A stretch of 64,000 nucleotides of DNA from Meconema thalassinum (taxonomy: Eukaryota; Arthropoda; Insecta; Orthoptera; Tettigoniidae). The translations under genes and the position numbers were made by a program. Within the stretch, counting starts at the first letter, position 1. Each line of letters opens with the position of its first letter. The stretch covers positions 364,356,779 to 364,420,778 of the forward strand of contig OX336393.1 of NCBI GenBank assembly GCA_946902985.2. Direction: 5' to 3'. Under the pieces are notes generated by a model. The model did not search any database and had not been told where the DNA came from. It was given only the letters and a program-made list of their open reading frames with translations. Shown in pieces: positions 32,811 through 43,180 of the stretch.

Positions 32811-34097
32811 ACAAGAAGTTCCGTGAAGAACTATACAGCCTACTTTTCATGCCAATGATTATTCTACAGAATATGAACCTATCTAGAATAATGACGAAAT
32901 TAAGTTGGTAATATCGAAATATCTAATTAGTTCAAAATATACCTGGTATAATGTAGCCAAATAGAGCACTACAGTTGGCAGCCCTGGTGACTGAATATAT
33001 TCTTAGTTCCATCTCTTAAGGTACAGAATACACAATTTGGTTGAAGTCCAATGGACGTTACATGCAGTTAGACATTGGATCTATCAGCACGCGTAAAAGC
33101 ATGTTGCCAACAATGTCATGCGTGTGCTGGTCAGAAATAATCTGAAATATTATGATATCTTGTTGTGCCAATTTTGGATGAAATACATTTGTTAGTATAG
33201 AAGTTACATGTGTTTTAAAATTGGACATATCAGCAGGCATATAATCATGTTGGCAGCACTGCCTTGTATTAATTACTCCAAATTAATCTAGAATGCCAGG
33301 TGCTATACGTGTGCAAAATATAGAGCTGTTGGCTTGCATACTTTCTGATATATTGATATTAGGGTAAAAAATATATAGACAGCATTTATTAACAGTTGGC
33401 AGCCCTGATTGCTCTTAACAATACTAATAGTAATATCGGTTATGGTACACATAGCACATACGAAATTTGGTTGAAATCCAACTGATAGTATAGAAGTTAC
33501 ATGTATTTAAAAATTGGTACTATCAGCAGGTTTATAATAATGTTGGTAGAACTGACGTATATAAGTTACTCCAAATTAATCTAAAATGTCAGAATATACG
33601 TGTGCATAGTTTAAAGCTGTTGGCTTGCATACTTTCTGATATATAGGTATTTGGATGAAAAAATAGAGAGAGCAATTATTAACAGTTGGCAGCCCTGGTG
33701 GCCTTACGAATACGCTCAGTCATATCTGTTTATGTACAGATATTACATACAAAAATTAGTTGAAATCCAATTGATAGTGTAGAAGTTATATGCCTTTAAA
33801 CATTGGACATATCAGAAGGCTTAAAATTATATTGGCAACACTGTAATAGTTGGCCTCCTGGAAATTAAACTGAAATAGTATTATCTACATGTGTGCCAAT
33901 TTTGGAATAGCTCCAATGCATACCTTGCTTGATATCCAACATGGAGCTCAAATTTCTAGTGCGTTTTTTCAGCAGTTGGTAGCACTGACATCATTTTCAA
34001 ATATGGACGTGAGATTTTCCGGTGCACATCTTTACTCATACTAAATTTGGTTTTGATTGCTGCAGCCGTTTAGGAGTTGATAGAGGGGGACACACAC

Positions 34098-34132
<35 letters not shown>

Positions 34133-34205
34133 CACATTTTCCCGGATCGATCTCATAAGTCTACTTTTTCCTCATTTCTGCAAAATTTGAAAAGTAGGCT
34201 AAAAA
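32811..34205 (+). mobile_element. Helitron-type element nested in mariner
   Basis: 5' block caagaagttccgtgaagaac (hairpin) then AGCCTACTTTTC (32837-32848). 3' end (CAGA)n, ctcataagtctacttttt, loop and GAAAAGTAGGCT (34189-34200). The subterminal repeats are exact 12-base complements. The body has about three ~286-bp tandem blocks marked by acagttggcagccctgg and gttggcttgcatactttctg. No protein coding. Confidence 0.6.
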
Positions 34206-34240
34206 TATGTGTTGCATTATATTGAACGCCCTCGTAATAT

Positions 34241-34480
34241 ACAAGGGTCGTTCAGAAAGTAATGGTTGGTTGGTTGGTTGGTTAGTTAGTTAGTTATTTA
34301 GTTAGTTAATTGAGATTTAGAGGGGTGGAACAGCTAGGACCTAGGTCATCTGCTCCCTTCTGAAAGTAAGTCGGTACTATGACGTCACACACCTCAGTGC
34401 ATTCTCGGTACATTTCGTCCCGTCACCGTAACGTAACGCCAGACCCCAGTGAAGTCGACATAATCATTTAAAATGATAAA
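34241..34480. repeat. mariner-like end split by a SINE-like piece
   Basis: caagggtcgttcagaaagtaa, a mariner-type terminus, is interrupted by (GGTT)n/(AGTT)n and aggtcatctgctccc. TTCAGAAAGTAA / TTCTGAAAGTAA on each side (34251-34262 and 34360-34371) looks like a 12-bp duplication with one mismatch. The mariner-like sequence then continues (gtcggtactatgacgtcaca). Confidence 0.5.
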
Positions 34481-34685
34481 AAAAAGGACACTGGAAGGGT
34501 TAATAATACGGCTAATTACAGAACTGCCTTGAATATTTAGGGGTTTTAGCCACATAAACCCTGGCGGTGTTTAATGAGGATTTGACCAATTTCTGGGGTC
34601 TCAAATGATAAAAGTCGCCTTGTCAAACACTAGAAAGTCGTTTAATAATTAAATTAACTCGTACATGTTTCGTTATATCAATGAC
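34481..34685. other. unassigned sequence
   Basis: No recognised feature. Confidence 0.4.
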
Positions 34686-35262
34686 AAGCAGTAGCACCCG
34701 GCTTCGCCCGGTGGATTTATTTGTTTTACAGAACTGGAGCGCTCAAGGATAAGGATCGGAATAAATGAAAGTAAATTTGAAATCACCAACGCTTCTTGCA
34801 GCTGATAACCTCAGTATACTGCACCAACACCAGCGCCGTTATACAGAGGCATACTATTGTCATGATGATAACTGTTTAAAAAATCTTTTTTGCACTAATT
34901 ACTCCCCCTGACTGCAATTTATAAGCAGCTCGCAATTCTGCACCAGAACTTCGGTAGGGGCGACGTGATGCAGCCCGAATTAGGCTACATGGCAACAATA
35001 CTCCTCGGTATTATTGAAGCCGTTCTGGAGCGCTTGTTCTTCCGACTTACTGAAAAAAAAACAATCTTTAAGGTTACCTGAGAGGTGTAGCCTAATGCTA
35101 CATAGCCTAAACTATTCCTCTTGAATCAGGCTATCATATAAATAAATATTTTTTCGAATCGGACTGGTAGTTCCAGAGATTAGCGCGTTTAAACACACAA
35201 ACCCACAAACACACAAACTCTTCAGCTTTATTATATTACTGTAGTATAGATAACTTCGTCAG
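34686..35262 (+). repeat. 'cccggcttcgcccgg' family element
   Basis: It starts agcagtagcacccggcttcg and ends gattagcgcgtttaaacac...aactcttcagctttattata. The same start occurs at 44808 and a relative in complement at 40918. The start and end words are widespread in insect genomes as non-autonomous repeats. The class is uncertain. Confidence 0.55.
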
Positions 35263-35540
35263 CGTGAAAACAATCTTAGAAACTATCTTAACAAAAACCA
35301 AAAAGAAAATGGATATCCTTACAAAAGGTAATTAATTTAAATTAATGAAAGGTCACAAAAAAGGAATTAATAAATAATTATAGGATGTGTTAAATACTTG
35401 GACATTGGCATTTCAACCGTAAATAAAACTATAAAGTTGCACTACATGCCAAGGGATGCAAAGCTGCGCCCATTCTTCTTGTATCCCATTGACTTTTAGG
35501 CGAAACCCCCATCTCATTTTCTTTCCGTTCTATATTTAAT
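35263..35540. other. unassigned sequence
   Basis: AT-rich, no recognised feature. Confidence 0.4.
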
Positions 35541-35548
35541 GTCTCGAC

Positions 35549-36301
35549 CAGTGTTGCCAAATCTTGAAATGGGAAAGAACTAAACCCTGCGCTTTAAAAC
35601 ACAAGAAAGGCACCAGCTGGACTCTATGATTCAAAACACTAGAAAAACACAAAAAAAAAATATATATATATAAACGGATTTTCTTTTAACTTACATTTCT
35701 TTCATGAAAAATAATCCTTTTCACTTTCGGAGCCTGCTACCGCTATTCCATCTTTAGAGCAAGAAGGTGTAGTACTACTGTAGTTCTGCATACTTCCAAT
35801 TTTGGCCACTATATCCTATAACCTACTAGTCTACTAGGCAACGAACAAACAGCGACCGTGGGTTTGAGATAGATTTGCAATACTGATTGTGGTTGCGTAA
35901 GAACCTTTGCATGAAACTGGGAAACCCTCTGGCAGCTGGGAAGAAACTAGAGGATAGGCGGATTCTTTGCACTGAGCCCTGCATGTTGCGCTTGTCATTT
36001 ATGCACGAGAATGAGGATTTCATGGACTTCCCCTGTTGGAGTGTTGACCGTGACACGTGTAAGGCTGAACTTTGCCTATCTTTATTGATTACCTTTATAA
36101 AAATTATTACATGGCTTTCAGGATTTACTTATTAGTCACAGGAGACAATTTCATGTAAAAATCCGTTAAGCACCAGATTTGGTACTGGTTTTATTGAAAT
36201 AACACCAGTATATTGCTATGGCGCTATATGAAAATTTCCGGCACCAGATGAACTTCAGAAACACCAGATCTGGTGCTAAAAACACCAAATTGGCAACACT
36301 G
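35549..36301. mobile_element. hAT-type MITE with perfect 8-bp duplication
   Basis: The termini are CAGTGTTGCCAAATC and the near-complement AAATTGGCAACACTG. GTCTCGAC flanks the element exactly on both sides (35541-35548 and 36302-36309). Eight-base duplications and CAGTG-type ends define the hAT superfamily. The 753-bp element has no transposase. Its middle (35880-36060) is less AT-rich and open in more than one frame, and might be captured sequence. Confidence 0.8.
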
Positions 36302-36309
36302 GTCTCGAC

Positions 36310-36772
36310 GTCTTCGTAATCCCCTTAACCACCATTGTTCGAGGGTGAAAAGCATTTCTTGTGTCTTATGTTGTTCTTCTAGTATGCAAAACAGTGGTAA
36401 ATGTACTGTAGTGGTAGTTCCTAGTACTTAGGCCTATAATAGTCATTGTTCTAATCATGAGCTGCTGATAAACTATAGCCTAAGGTACAAGGGGAACATC
36501 CCGAACGAGAATTTTCTGATGTTGGTGAAACTTTGCATACCTGTTTTATCGGTCATAAGGGAAACACAACTATGTGATGACATTTTACCCCAAATTTATT
36601 TGGCCCTTTCCTAGAGATGACGAAATTGTAAGTCTTAATATTAACATTAGACTTGGAACGGCCCTAGTGGGTATGTACGCTGAGTTCACATAACCTGTCC
36701 AACTAATCGCACGACATAAGCCCCTACCCCAACAGGGAGGTCTTCAGTGCGAGGACCTATGAAGCCTACATG
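36310..36772. other. unassigned sequence
   Basis: No recognised feature. Confidence 0.4.
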
Positions 36773-38208
36773 TACACACATCAAAAAAAGTTTTGCATCA
36801 CCTCGGTTCCAAGAGTTCCGGAACCGTTAAATACAAAGGGAATAGAGATCAACACAAACAACATTTCAGCTCGTTTTATTGCTCATGAGACCCACACATT
36901 GCATGTTGTACCATCATACAGCTAGACTTTCAGCATTTGTGGTCCAGATTGCAGTACACACCACTACCTCTAATACCCAGTAGCACGTCCTCTTGCATTG
37001 ATGCATGCCTGTATTCGCCGTGGCATACTATCCACAAGTTCATCAAGACACTGTTGGTCCAAATTGTCCCACTCCTCAACGACAATTCGGCGTAAATCTC
37101 TCAGAGTGGTTGGTGGGTCAAGACGTCCATAAACAGCCCTTTTCAACATATCCCAGGCATGTTCGATAGGGTTCATGTCTGGCGAACATGCTGGCCACTG
37201 TAGTCGAGCGATGTCGTTATCTTGAAGGAACGCATTCACAAGATGTGCACGATGAGGTCGAGAATTGTCGTCCATGAAGACAAATGCCTCTCCAATATTC
37301 TGCCGATATGGTTGCACTATGGGTCGGAGGATGTCATTCAGGTATCGTAAAGCCGTTTCGGAGCCTTCCATGACCACCAGTGGCGTACGTCGGCCCCACA
37401 TAATGCCACCCCAAAACATCAGGGAACCACCACCTTGCTGCACTCGCTGGACAGTGTGTCTAAGACGTTCAGCCTGACCAGGGTGCCTCCAAACACGTCT
37501 CCGACGATTGTCTGGTTGAAGGCATATGCGACACTCATCGGTGAAGAGAACGTGATGCCAATTCCGTGGGGTCCATTCAGCATGTTGTTGGGCCCATCTG
37601 TACCGCGCTGCATGGTGTCGGGGTTGCAAAGCTGGACCTCGCCATGGACGTCGGGAGTGAAGTTGCGCATCATGCAGCCTATTGCGCACAGTTTGAGTTG
37701 AAACACGACGTCCTGTGGCTGAACGAAACGCATTATTCAACATGGTGGCATTGCTGTCAGGGTTCCTCCGAGCGGCAATCCGTAAGTAGCGGTCATCCAC
37801 TACAGTAGTAGCCCTTGGGCGGCCTGAGCGAGGCCTGTCATCGACAGTTCCTGTATCTCTGTACCTCCTCCATGTCCGAACAACATCGCTTTGGTTCACT
37901 CTGAGACGCCTGGAAACTTCCCTTGTTGAGAGCCCTTCTTGACACAAAGTAACAATGCGGACGCGATCGAACTGCGGTATTGACCTTCTAGGCATGGTAG
38001 AACTACAGACAACATGAGCAGCGTACCTTCGTCCTGGTGGAATGACTGGAACTGATCGGCTGTCGTACCCCCTCCGTCTAATAGGCCCTGCTCATGCATG
38101 GTTGTTTACATCTTTGAGCAGTTTTAGTGACATCTATGAACAGTCAACGTCTATATGCCGGAGATCTGGGAACCGAGGTGATGCAAAACTTTTTTTGATG
38201 TGTGTGTA
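36773..38208 (-). mobile_element. Tc1-like transposon, apparently complete
   Basis: Inverted termini of about 40 bp match almost perfectly: left cacacatcaaaaaaag then ttttgcatcacctcggttcc; right the complement, with two extra bases (CA) at the tip. TA dinucleotides flank both ends (36773-36774 and 38207-38208), the Tc1/mariner target. One uninterrupted transposase gene fills the interior. Length 1.4 kb, termini and intact frame are all as expected for an element that was recently mobile. Confidence 0.88.
36970..37995 (-). CDS. Tc1-like transposase, DD34E
   Basis: This 341-residue protein would bind the element's inverted repeats, cut both ends and insert the element at TA in the nucleus. Residues 1-110 hold paired HTH motifs (SIPQFDRVRIVTLCQEGLS, later VSTQTVRNRLHDAQL), with a basic GRPR segment at 58-61. 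The catalytic triad is complete: Asp153 in VLFTDECR, Asp243 in FMDDNSRPH, and Glu278 in MNPIEHAWD, with exactly 34 residues between the last two (DD34E). A WGGIMW segment lies between the first two. The start ATG at 37995 gives the typical MPRR N-terminus and the length is normal for Tc1 (about 340). No stop or frameshift is seen. Activity is inferred, not shown. Confidence 0.92.
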   Translation of the reverse strand: MPRRSIPQFDRVRIVTLCQEGLSTREVSRRLRVNQSDVVRTWRRYRDTGTVDDRPRSGRPRATTVVDDRYLRIAARRNPDSNATMLNNAFRSATGRRVSTQTVRNRLHDAQLHSRRPWRGPALQPRHHAARYRWAQQHAEWTPRNWHHVLFTDECRICLQPDNRRRRVWRHPGQAERLRHTVQRVQQGGGSLMFWGGIMWGRRTPLVVMEGSETALRYLNDILRPIVQPYRQNIGEAFVFMDDNSRPHRAHLVNAFLQDNDIARLQWPACSPDMNPIEHAWDMLKRAVYGRLDPPTTLRDLRRIVVEEWDNLDQQCLDELVDSMPRRIQACINARGRATGY

Positions 38209-38473
38209 TATACCTAGTGTGATTCATAACTCAGCGCCCATACCCTAGTGTGCTGCTCCAACTCTCGCCACCATATGCAAACATGTTCAATTTCAACATC
38301 ATCCAAACATACATGATAGATGTTGTTTTCCTTTACTATGTGACCTGTAAATCAAATAAGCTAAGTTTCACCGAAATTGGGTAGTTTCGTTCGTGATGTT
38401 CATTTGTTGGAAACCCTAAAATAGCAATTTTCGTTGTCATCGTCCTATTTACCATATTCTATTTTTGTTGCAG
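38209..38473. other. unassigned sequence
   Basis: No gene in the first part. The end (38450-38473) is a pyrimidine-rich run ending in gttgcag, a good 3' splice site. Confidence 0.4.
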
Positions 38474-38525
38474 GTGGGTGTGGCACAGTTTGTAGAACCA
38501 AAGGACAGGTTATTCAACAAAGACG
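38474..38525 (+). other. candidate isolated host exon (52 bp)
   Basis: A pyrimidine tract and TTGTTGCAG precede, and GTAAGC follows, giving consensus 3' and 5' splice sites. In phase 0 the exon reads VGVAQFVEPKDRLFNKD with one base left over; one other frame has a stop. The peptide was not recognised. If real, the window would be intronic sequence of a large plus-strand gene, which fits the lack of other genes. The evidence is only splice signals plus a short open frame, so chance is possible. Confidence 0.35.
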
Positions 38526-38568
38526 GTAAGCAACTGCATGAACTACAAATTAATTACCTTTGGAAATG

Positions 38569-38940
38569 CTTGCCACGATGGGTTAGTGGTTATCGTGTCG
38601 GGCTTCCAACCCTAAGCTTGCAGGTTCGCTCCTGGCCGTGGTAAGTGATTTTTTTGAAAGGCGAAAAAATCACGACACACATGTCATACGTTGTTGGCAT
38701 GTTAAAGAACCCATTTGAATTCAGTATGCCGTGTTCATAGTGGCAAAATTAATCTCGGGATTTTCCACCAACACAAAAAGTTCCTCCAATCTCTACTAGA
38801 AAGCGCTATAGTGTCAAGGAGCTTTAGATATCTGACCGCCTTGACTATCATAGCGCTCCAAGGAACAACAAAATTCGACATGCTAGCTGCCCCTGGGCGC
38901 CAAATAACAAAGCTTGCACCCGGCATCTGAGGTCATACGA

Positions 38941-38977
<37 letters not shown>
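38569..38977 (+). repeat. SINE-B copy
   Basis: Head gcttgccacgatgggttagt, B box aggttcgctcctggcc, body ending tgaggtcatacgatat and (TTA)n tail. Confidence 0.85.
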
Positions 38978-38994
38978 TGTGTTGATAAAGTGTA

Positions 38995-39360
38995 CGTTAC
39001 TACTTACAGTTCTCTACAGAAGGTGCTCAAAATGGCTACCACGAGCAGGCGTCTATGCGCCGCATCATTGACTGTCTCACACGCTCCCTTATTCCCGGCG
39101 TCAGTCGTATCTGCTGACATCCTTGCTCTATTTGCTGACGCAGCATGTCCACGTTATGGATAGGTGTGGCATACACAATGGCCTTTAAATGACCCCATAC
39201 GTAGAAGAGTCATGGGTTGAAATCGGGAGAACTAGCAGACCACGTTGTAACACGGGAACGAACGCACATACACCATATGTTTACAGGACATGTTTTGCTT
39301 GCTGCCAGGTCCTCTATCGAATCCCCGGAGCATTCCAACATATTTAGTTACACCCTGTAT
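38995..39360 (-). pseudogene. mariner-like transposase C-terminal relic
   Basis: The minus-strand translation gives YVWGHLKAIVYATPIHN, then RQQIEQGCQQIRLTPGIRER and VRQSMMRRIDACS, the C-terminal part of insect mariner-like transposases. A stop replaces a Trp/Asp position after FNP, and the frame ends in stops. The right side (ttacaccctgtat, 39348-39360) looks like an element terminus. The N-terminal half is missing. Confidence 0.6.
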
Positions 39361-39545
39361 TTTATAGTACATGCTTGGACGTGACATTGAGGTCGTCCTC
39401 AGCATAATTAAAAATGAAAATACTAATGATGTGCTTAAGTCTAATTATGAATTGTCTATAAAAATAAGAGTTAAAATAAAACTTTAAAATTACGCATAAA
39501 CAAAGTGAGATTACAGAAATGTTAAAGAGACTTAAATATATCATT
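39361..39545. repeat. spacer with 67-bp direct repeat, copy 1
   Basis: Positions 39456-39523 (ctataaaaataagagttaaa ... gagattacagaaatg) recur at 41421-41487 with about three differences. Element identity unknown. Confidence 0.7.
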
Positions 39546-40072
39546 AGTATTTTCATTGGAGGGTTCGGTGGCGTAGTTGGTAGCATGCTGTGCTTCCATG
39601 CCCAAGGTTGCGTGTTCAAACCTGACTGAAGTCGTCGGATTTTTTAAGAGCGTTAAAATCCCTCAGTATGCCTTCCGTCAGAGGGGAAGTAAAGCCGGCG
39701 GTCACAATGTCATAGATTTATGTCATGAAAAAACATTCCACTAACTACACTTTTGGAAGCTAAAATGTGCAGGTTAGTTTGATAACGCTATATTAGTTCC
39801 AACGTTCTACGTCAGGTACTGACTGCGATGGCATCTTGTACCCAAGTCCGCAGCTAGGTGTCGTGGGCGGTAGCATTTGGTAGTAAAAGTAGGAAGTACT
39901 TTAAAAATTGATCGTCTGCTGTCCTTGCCAGAATCACAGATAACAAACAATAATACAGCTATCACAATTAACACCGGATATCAGAAAGATTCTACACACA
40001 CCCAAAGTACACGGGGCTACATGATCACGTTTTCGCTGCCCCTAAACTGAGGAACCAACCAGTATTTTCATT
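39546..40072 (+). repeat. SINE-A copy with 12-bp target duplication
   Basis: Full-length plus-strand SINE-A (39558-40060) bounded by perfect AGTATTTTCATT on both sides (39546-39557 and 40061-40072). The head acceptor-stem pairing is slightly decayed (gggttcggtgg). Confidence 0.9.
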
Positions 40073-40917
40073 CTTAATTGGGCTGAAGAAGACATCAATA
40101 TCTGTGTGAAACATTTACTATAATATCTAATAGATATATTTGTGTAAGTAGCCTATATTGGCGTATATTTTAAACCTTAGAATTCATCTATCAATACGGA
40201 TATAAACAAACAATTTGCTATCAATGGCAAATTTATTTGTAATCCCTCCCTATATTATTCTGCTAAGGTCCCATTCCAGTTTTGTACCGAAAATAAGGTC
40301 CCATTAACACCAGCCTACACATATAGGGTACCTACAGATTCAGCATAACCCATTGCGTACGCGAAATGCACTCACTTACTCTTCAAATGCCTCACAATTA
40401 AATAAATACCTTAAAACATGTATATTTACAATGAAAGAATGCAACACGGTAACCATGGTAGACTAACAGAATCTCACAGGTCCATCTATATCTGTAAGAC
40501 GCAATGCAATTCCAATAATTACATCACTGTGAAAGTTTTCAGTCGGTTATAAGGTTATCACTGAACCATATTAAGCTGTAAAATTCATCAATTGGCCTAC
40601 ATACAGTATAATGCGCTTAAGGGGGTCAAGGGGCACTCTAGTTTTTTTCACGCAATTTTCACTTCTGAGTGTGGTACGAAAGGTCTTTTTCACCCGACTA
40701 TAAAGGGTCTCCGAAAACGACATTTAAAGGTCCTTAATTTAACAGTGTCTGTGATAATCCCAGAAAACTAACTTCGCTCTGATATACCTATGAAGGAATG
40801 ACAAACCCCTAACCACTGCATCAGTAGCTGAATTGATAAAGTCTGATTATTCATACCAAGGATAAATCAGTCATAGCATTCATGATTGAGATTTTTCTAA
40901 GTGTACTCTTTACAACT
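40073..40917. other. unassigned sequence
   Basis: No recognised gene or repeat. Confidence 0.4.
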
Positions 40918-40980
40918 AGAACATTCGCGGGTGAAGCCGCGACGGGTAATGCCAGTCTATATTAATATAATATGTACTTT
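40918..40980 (-). repeat. 'cccgtcgcggcttcacccgcg' element end
   Basis: acattcgcgggtgaagccgc is the complement of a common insect repeat start related to the element at 34686. Only the end is recognised. Confidence 0.4.
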
Positions 40981-41059
40981 CATCTTTGACTTGGTACATA
41001 GGCTATATTATGATGAGTTTGAATATTCTAATAGTGCTCCAACCAACGAAGGGAAGGGA

Positions 41060-41290
41060 GTTCGAAACATTGGGGCTAGAACGAGGTTTACTCAGTTTCG
41101 TTGGGGCAAAACTGAGAGAACGTGAGTTTGATTTCTATCTCAGTCATCCTAGAAGTAGTTTTCCTTGGTTTCCACACTTCTACTCCAGGGTTGGTACATA
41201 ACTTAAGGCCACGGTCAACTCCTACCATCAATTAAAAGTGCCAAGCAGCTTGACCACTGTACCATCACGCTCCTAAAATTGAAATCAGGT
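41060..41290 (+). repeat. SINE-C-like fragment
   Basis: ctcagtcatcctagaagtag, tggtttccacacttctactc and taaggccacggtcaactcc match the SINE-C body. The head is degenerate. Confidence 0.6.
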
Positions 41291-41827
41291 GAGGGATCTA
41301 GGCTCGATATCTCTCTCTCTCTCTCTCTCGCTGGTTTTCTGCAATAATTGTCAAGTTAGTCCTGTTTTAACAATAGTGAAATAATTAATGGACCTTGTAA
41401 AATATTTATGCCCATTAGGTCTATAAAAATAAAAGTTAAAATAAAACTTCGAAATTACGCATAAACAAAGTGAGATTACAGAAATGATTTATTTATGACT
41501 TTTATGGAGCATAAAATGCAACTTCTCGCGCGTTGAATTTAACTGAGAGGGGGTTTTAATGGCTTACGGACGATTTAGATAAAAGGTGTTAAAATAAACA
41601 TGGAAATGAAGATTGTTTAGTTCCCCTTAGCTGTATACAATACCTCCCTATTCTCTCGCCACGTGGTAATAAACATGGAGATCTTTGGTGTATTCGGATG
41701 CTGCGAAATTGTCAAATGTCGGCGTCTAAAGAATTTAATTCTGTAAATATCTGCCATTGTGGTTTAAGGTTATCTTCGAAGGTTCCTAACTGGGAGGTCC
41801 ACAGCTCGATTCATGGGACTAGACACA
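41291..41827. repeat. unassigned, includes 67-bp repeat copy 2 and (CT)n
   Basis: A (CT)n run is at 41310-41330 and the second copy of the 67-bp direct repeat at 41421-41487. Otherwise nothing recognised. Confidence 0.5.
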
Positions 41828-42935
41828 GTTCGGCTGGCTGTGTGGCTCAGCGGTAACAATCTCGCCTGCTGTTCCTAAGTTTCCAAGACAGTATTGTTTT
41901 AGATCCCTTATTTGGGGGTGGATCTAAAAGGGAGAGTTGCTGTACTAATTTATGAGTTTGTGCCTAAATAAGGGTAGCTCCCCTTGACAGGGCAAGCTGA
42001 CCAGTGTAGTGTGTTGTGATGTGCTAGGAACTAGGGGGCGCTCCTATAAAGACTGTAAATGTGGTTTAAGGGATGTAGCCTTAGCACGCGGGTCGGTGTA
42101 CTAGTCGCCCAGCCGGCTACTTATTATATAATCACCTTGCTAGTGTCAGCGGTTCGGCACGCGCTTCCTTTGAGCACGCGAGCCGCTGTGAGGAATACAA
42201 GGACGTCTGAGTTGGCGTTATTACTACGGTGTGTCACGTCTGACCGTGACGGGAGTAAGGAAGGACGTGGGGACGTGAAGAAGAGTGTAGATCAGTAATG
42301 CAAGTGTAAGAGACTGACCAAGTGTTTATTGGTCAGCAATGAGTAACTGTTAGTCCCTTTTAAGGGATCTTGTGATATTATAATGTGAGTACAAACTGTG
42401 GGTGTTAGGTTACAAAAATAGGATTCTGAACACTGACTGACTGACTCACCTCGGTTGACACTGTCGTTAGCCTCCGGCTGTCTCGTCGAAGCACTGATGA
42501 TGGAGAGATTCTCGTGACCCACTTAAGGCACCTTTTATACCTTTAGCCTCTGTTCTGTCAGCGCGTTGTGGCATAGTTGAACCAGTTTGTAGTATGTCGC
42601 TGTGTGTCATAATTACGCAAGGGTTGAGCTGCTTTATGGAGTAGCCAGCTGCCCTTATAGTATTGATGGATATTGGGTAGGCTTTTAAAGGGTTGCCTTT
42701 TATGAGATTTAGACAGATGATGGGGGGGATGATCTCTAAGGGGTGCATACCCCTTGGGTATTGTACAGTATCTTGGTACAGTCAGCTGGCAGTTGAGGGT
42801 TCGCTAAAGCAAGGGAGCCATGTCTCTAGGTTTACTGGCACGTTAATGATCCCCTTCGGGGCAAAATTCCGGCAGCTTGGCGTCTCTAGAAGTAGCAGTG
42901 GTTAAAAGGGACTTGAAACCAATATCAATAATAAT
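41828..42935 (+). repeat. SINE-G interrupted by solo LTR
   Basis: The head (cggctggctgtgtggctcag) and the body after 42768 (ttggtacagtcagctggc, ccccttcggggcaaaattcc) together equal the SINE-G at 15146. Removing 41895-42767 plus one GTAT restores the alignment with no gap. Confidence 0.85.
41895..42767 (+). mobile_element. solo LTR, 873 bp, GTAT duplication
   Basis: The insert begins TGTTTTAGATCCC and ends GGGTATTGTACA, with the TG...CA ends of LTRs, and is flanked by GTAT (41891-41894 and 42768-42771), a 4-bp duplication as in Gypsy-type elements. A TATA-like TATAAAG lies at 42045-42051. No internal region or second LTR is present, so it is best read as a solo LTR left by recombination. Orientation is from the TATA-like box. 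Confidence 0.8.
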
Positions 42936-42955
42936 TTGCCACAGTTCAAAACTTC

Positions 42956-43121
42956 GGCGGCTTCGGTGAAGTAGTTGGTAGCATGCTGAGCTTCTATGCC
43001 CAAAATCGCGGTTTCAAACCCAGCTGAAGTCGTTGGATATTTTAAGAGCGTTAAAAATCCCTCAGGATGCGTTCCTTCGAAGGGGAAGTAAAGCCGGCGG
43101 GCCCATGTAATATATATATAT

Positions 43122-43180
<59 letters not shown>

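Larger units (their letters stand above)
32028..34234 (-). mobile_element. mariner element carrying a nested Helitron-type insert
   Basis: The termini are complementary: tgaaggcgttcaatg...ataatgcaacac on the left (from 32028) and gtgttgcattatattgaacg ccctcg on the right (to 34234), with TA on each side (32026-32027 and 34235-34236), as expected for mariner. Transposase remnants lie at 32135-32740. About 1.4 kb at 32811-34205 is a separate insertion. Without it the mariner copy is about 0.8 kb and defective. Confidence 0.7.

Noticed and set aside
37265..37808. Several frames opposite the Tc1 transposase
   Set aside because: Antisense shadows of a gene with complete catalytic motifs.
41895..42767. 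Insertion first read as starting at TGTTCCTAAG (41870)
   Set aside because: Comparison with the SINE-G copy at 15146 shows that sequence belongs to the SINE; the LTR begins at 41895 with a GTAT duplication.
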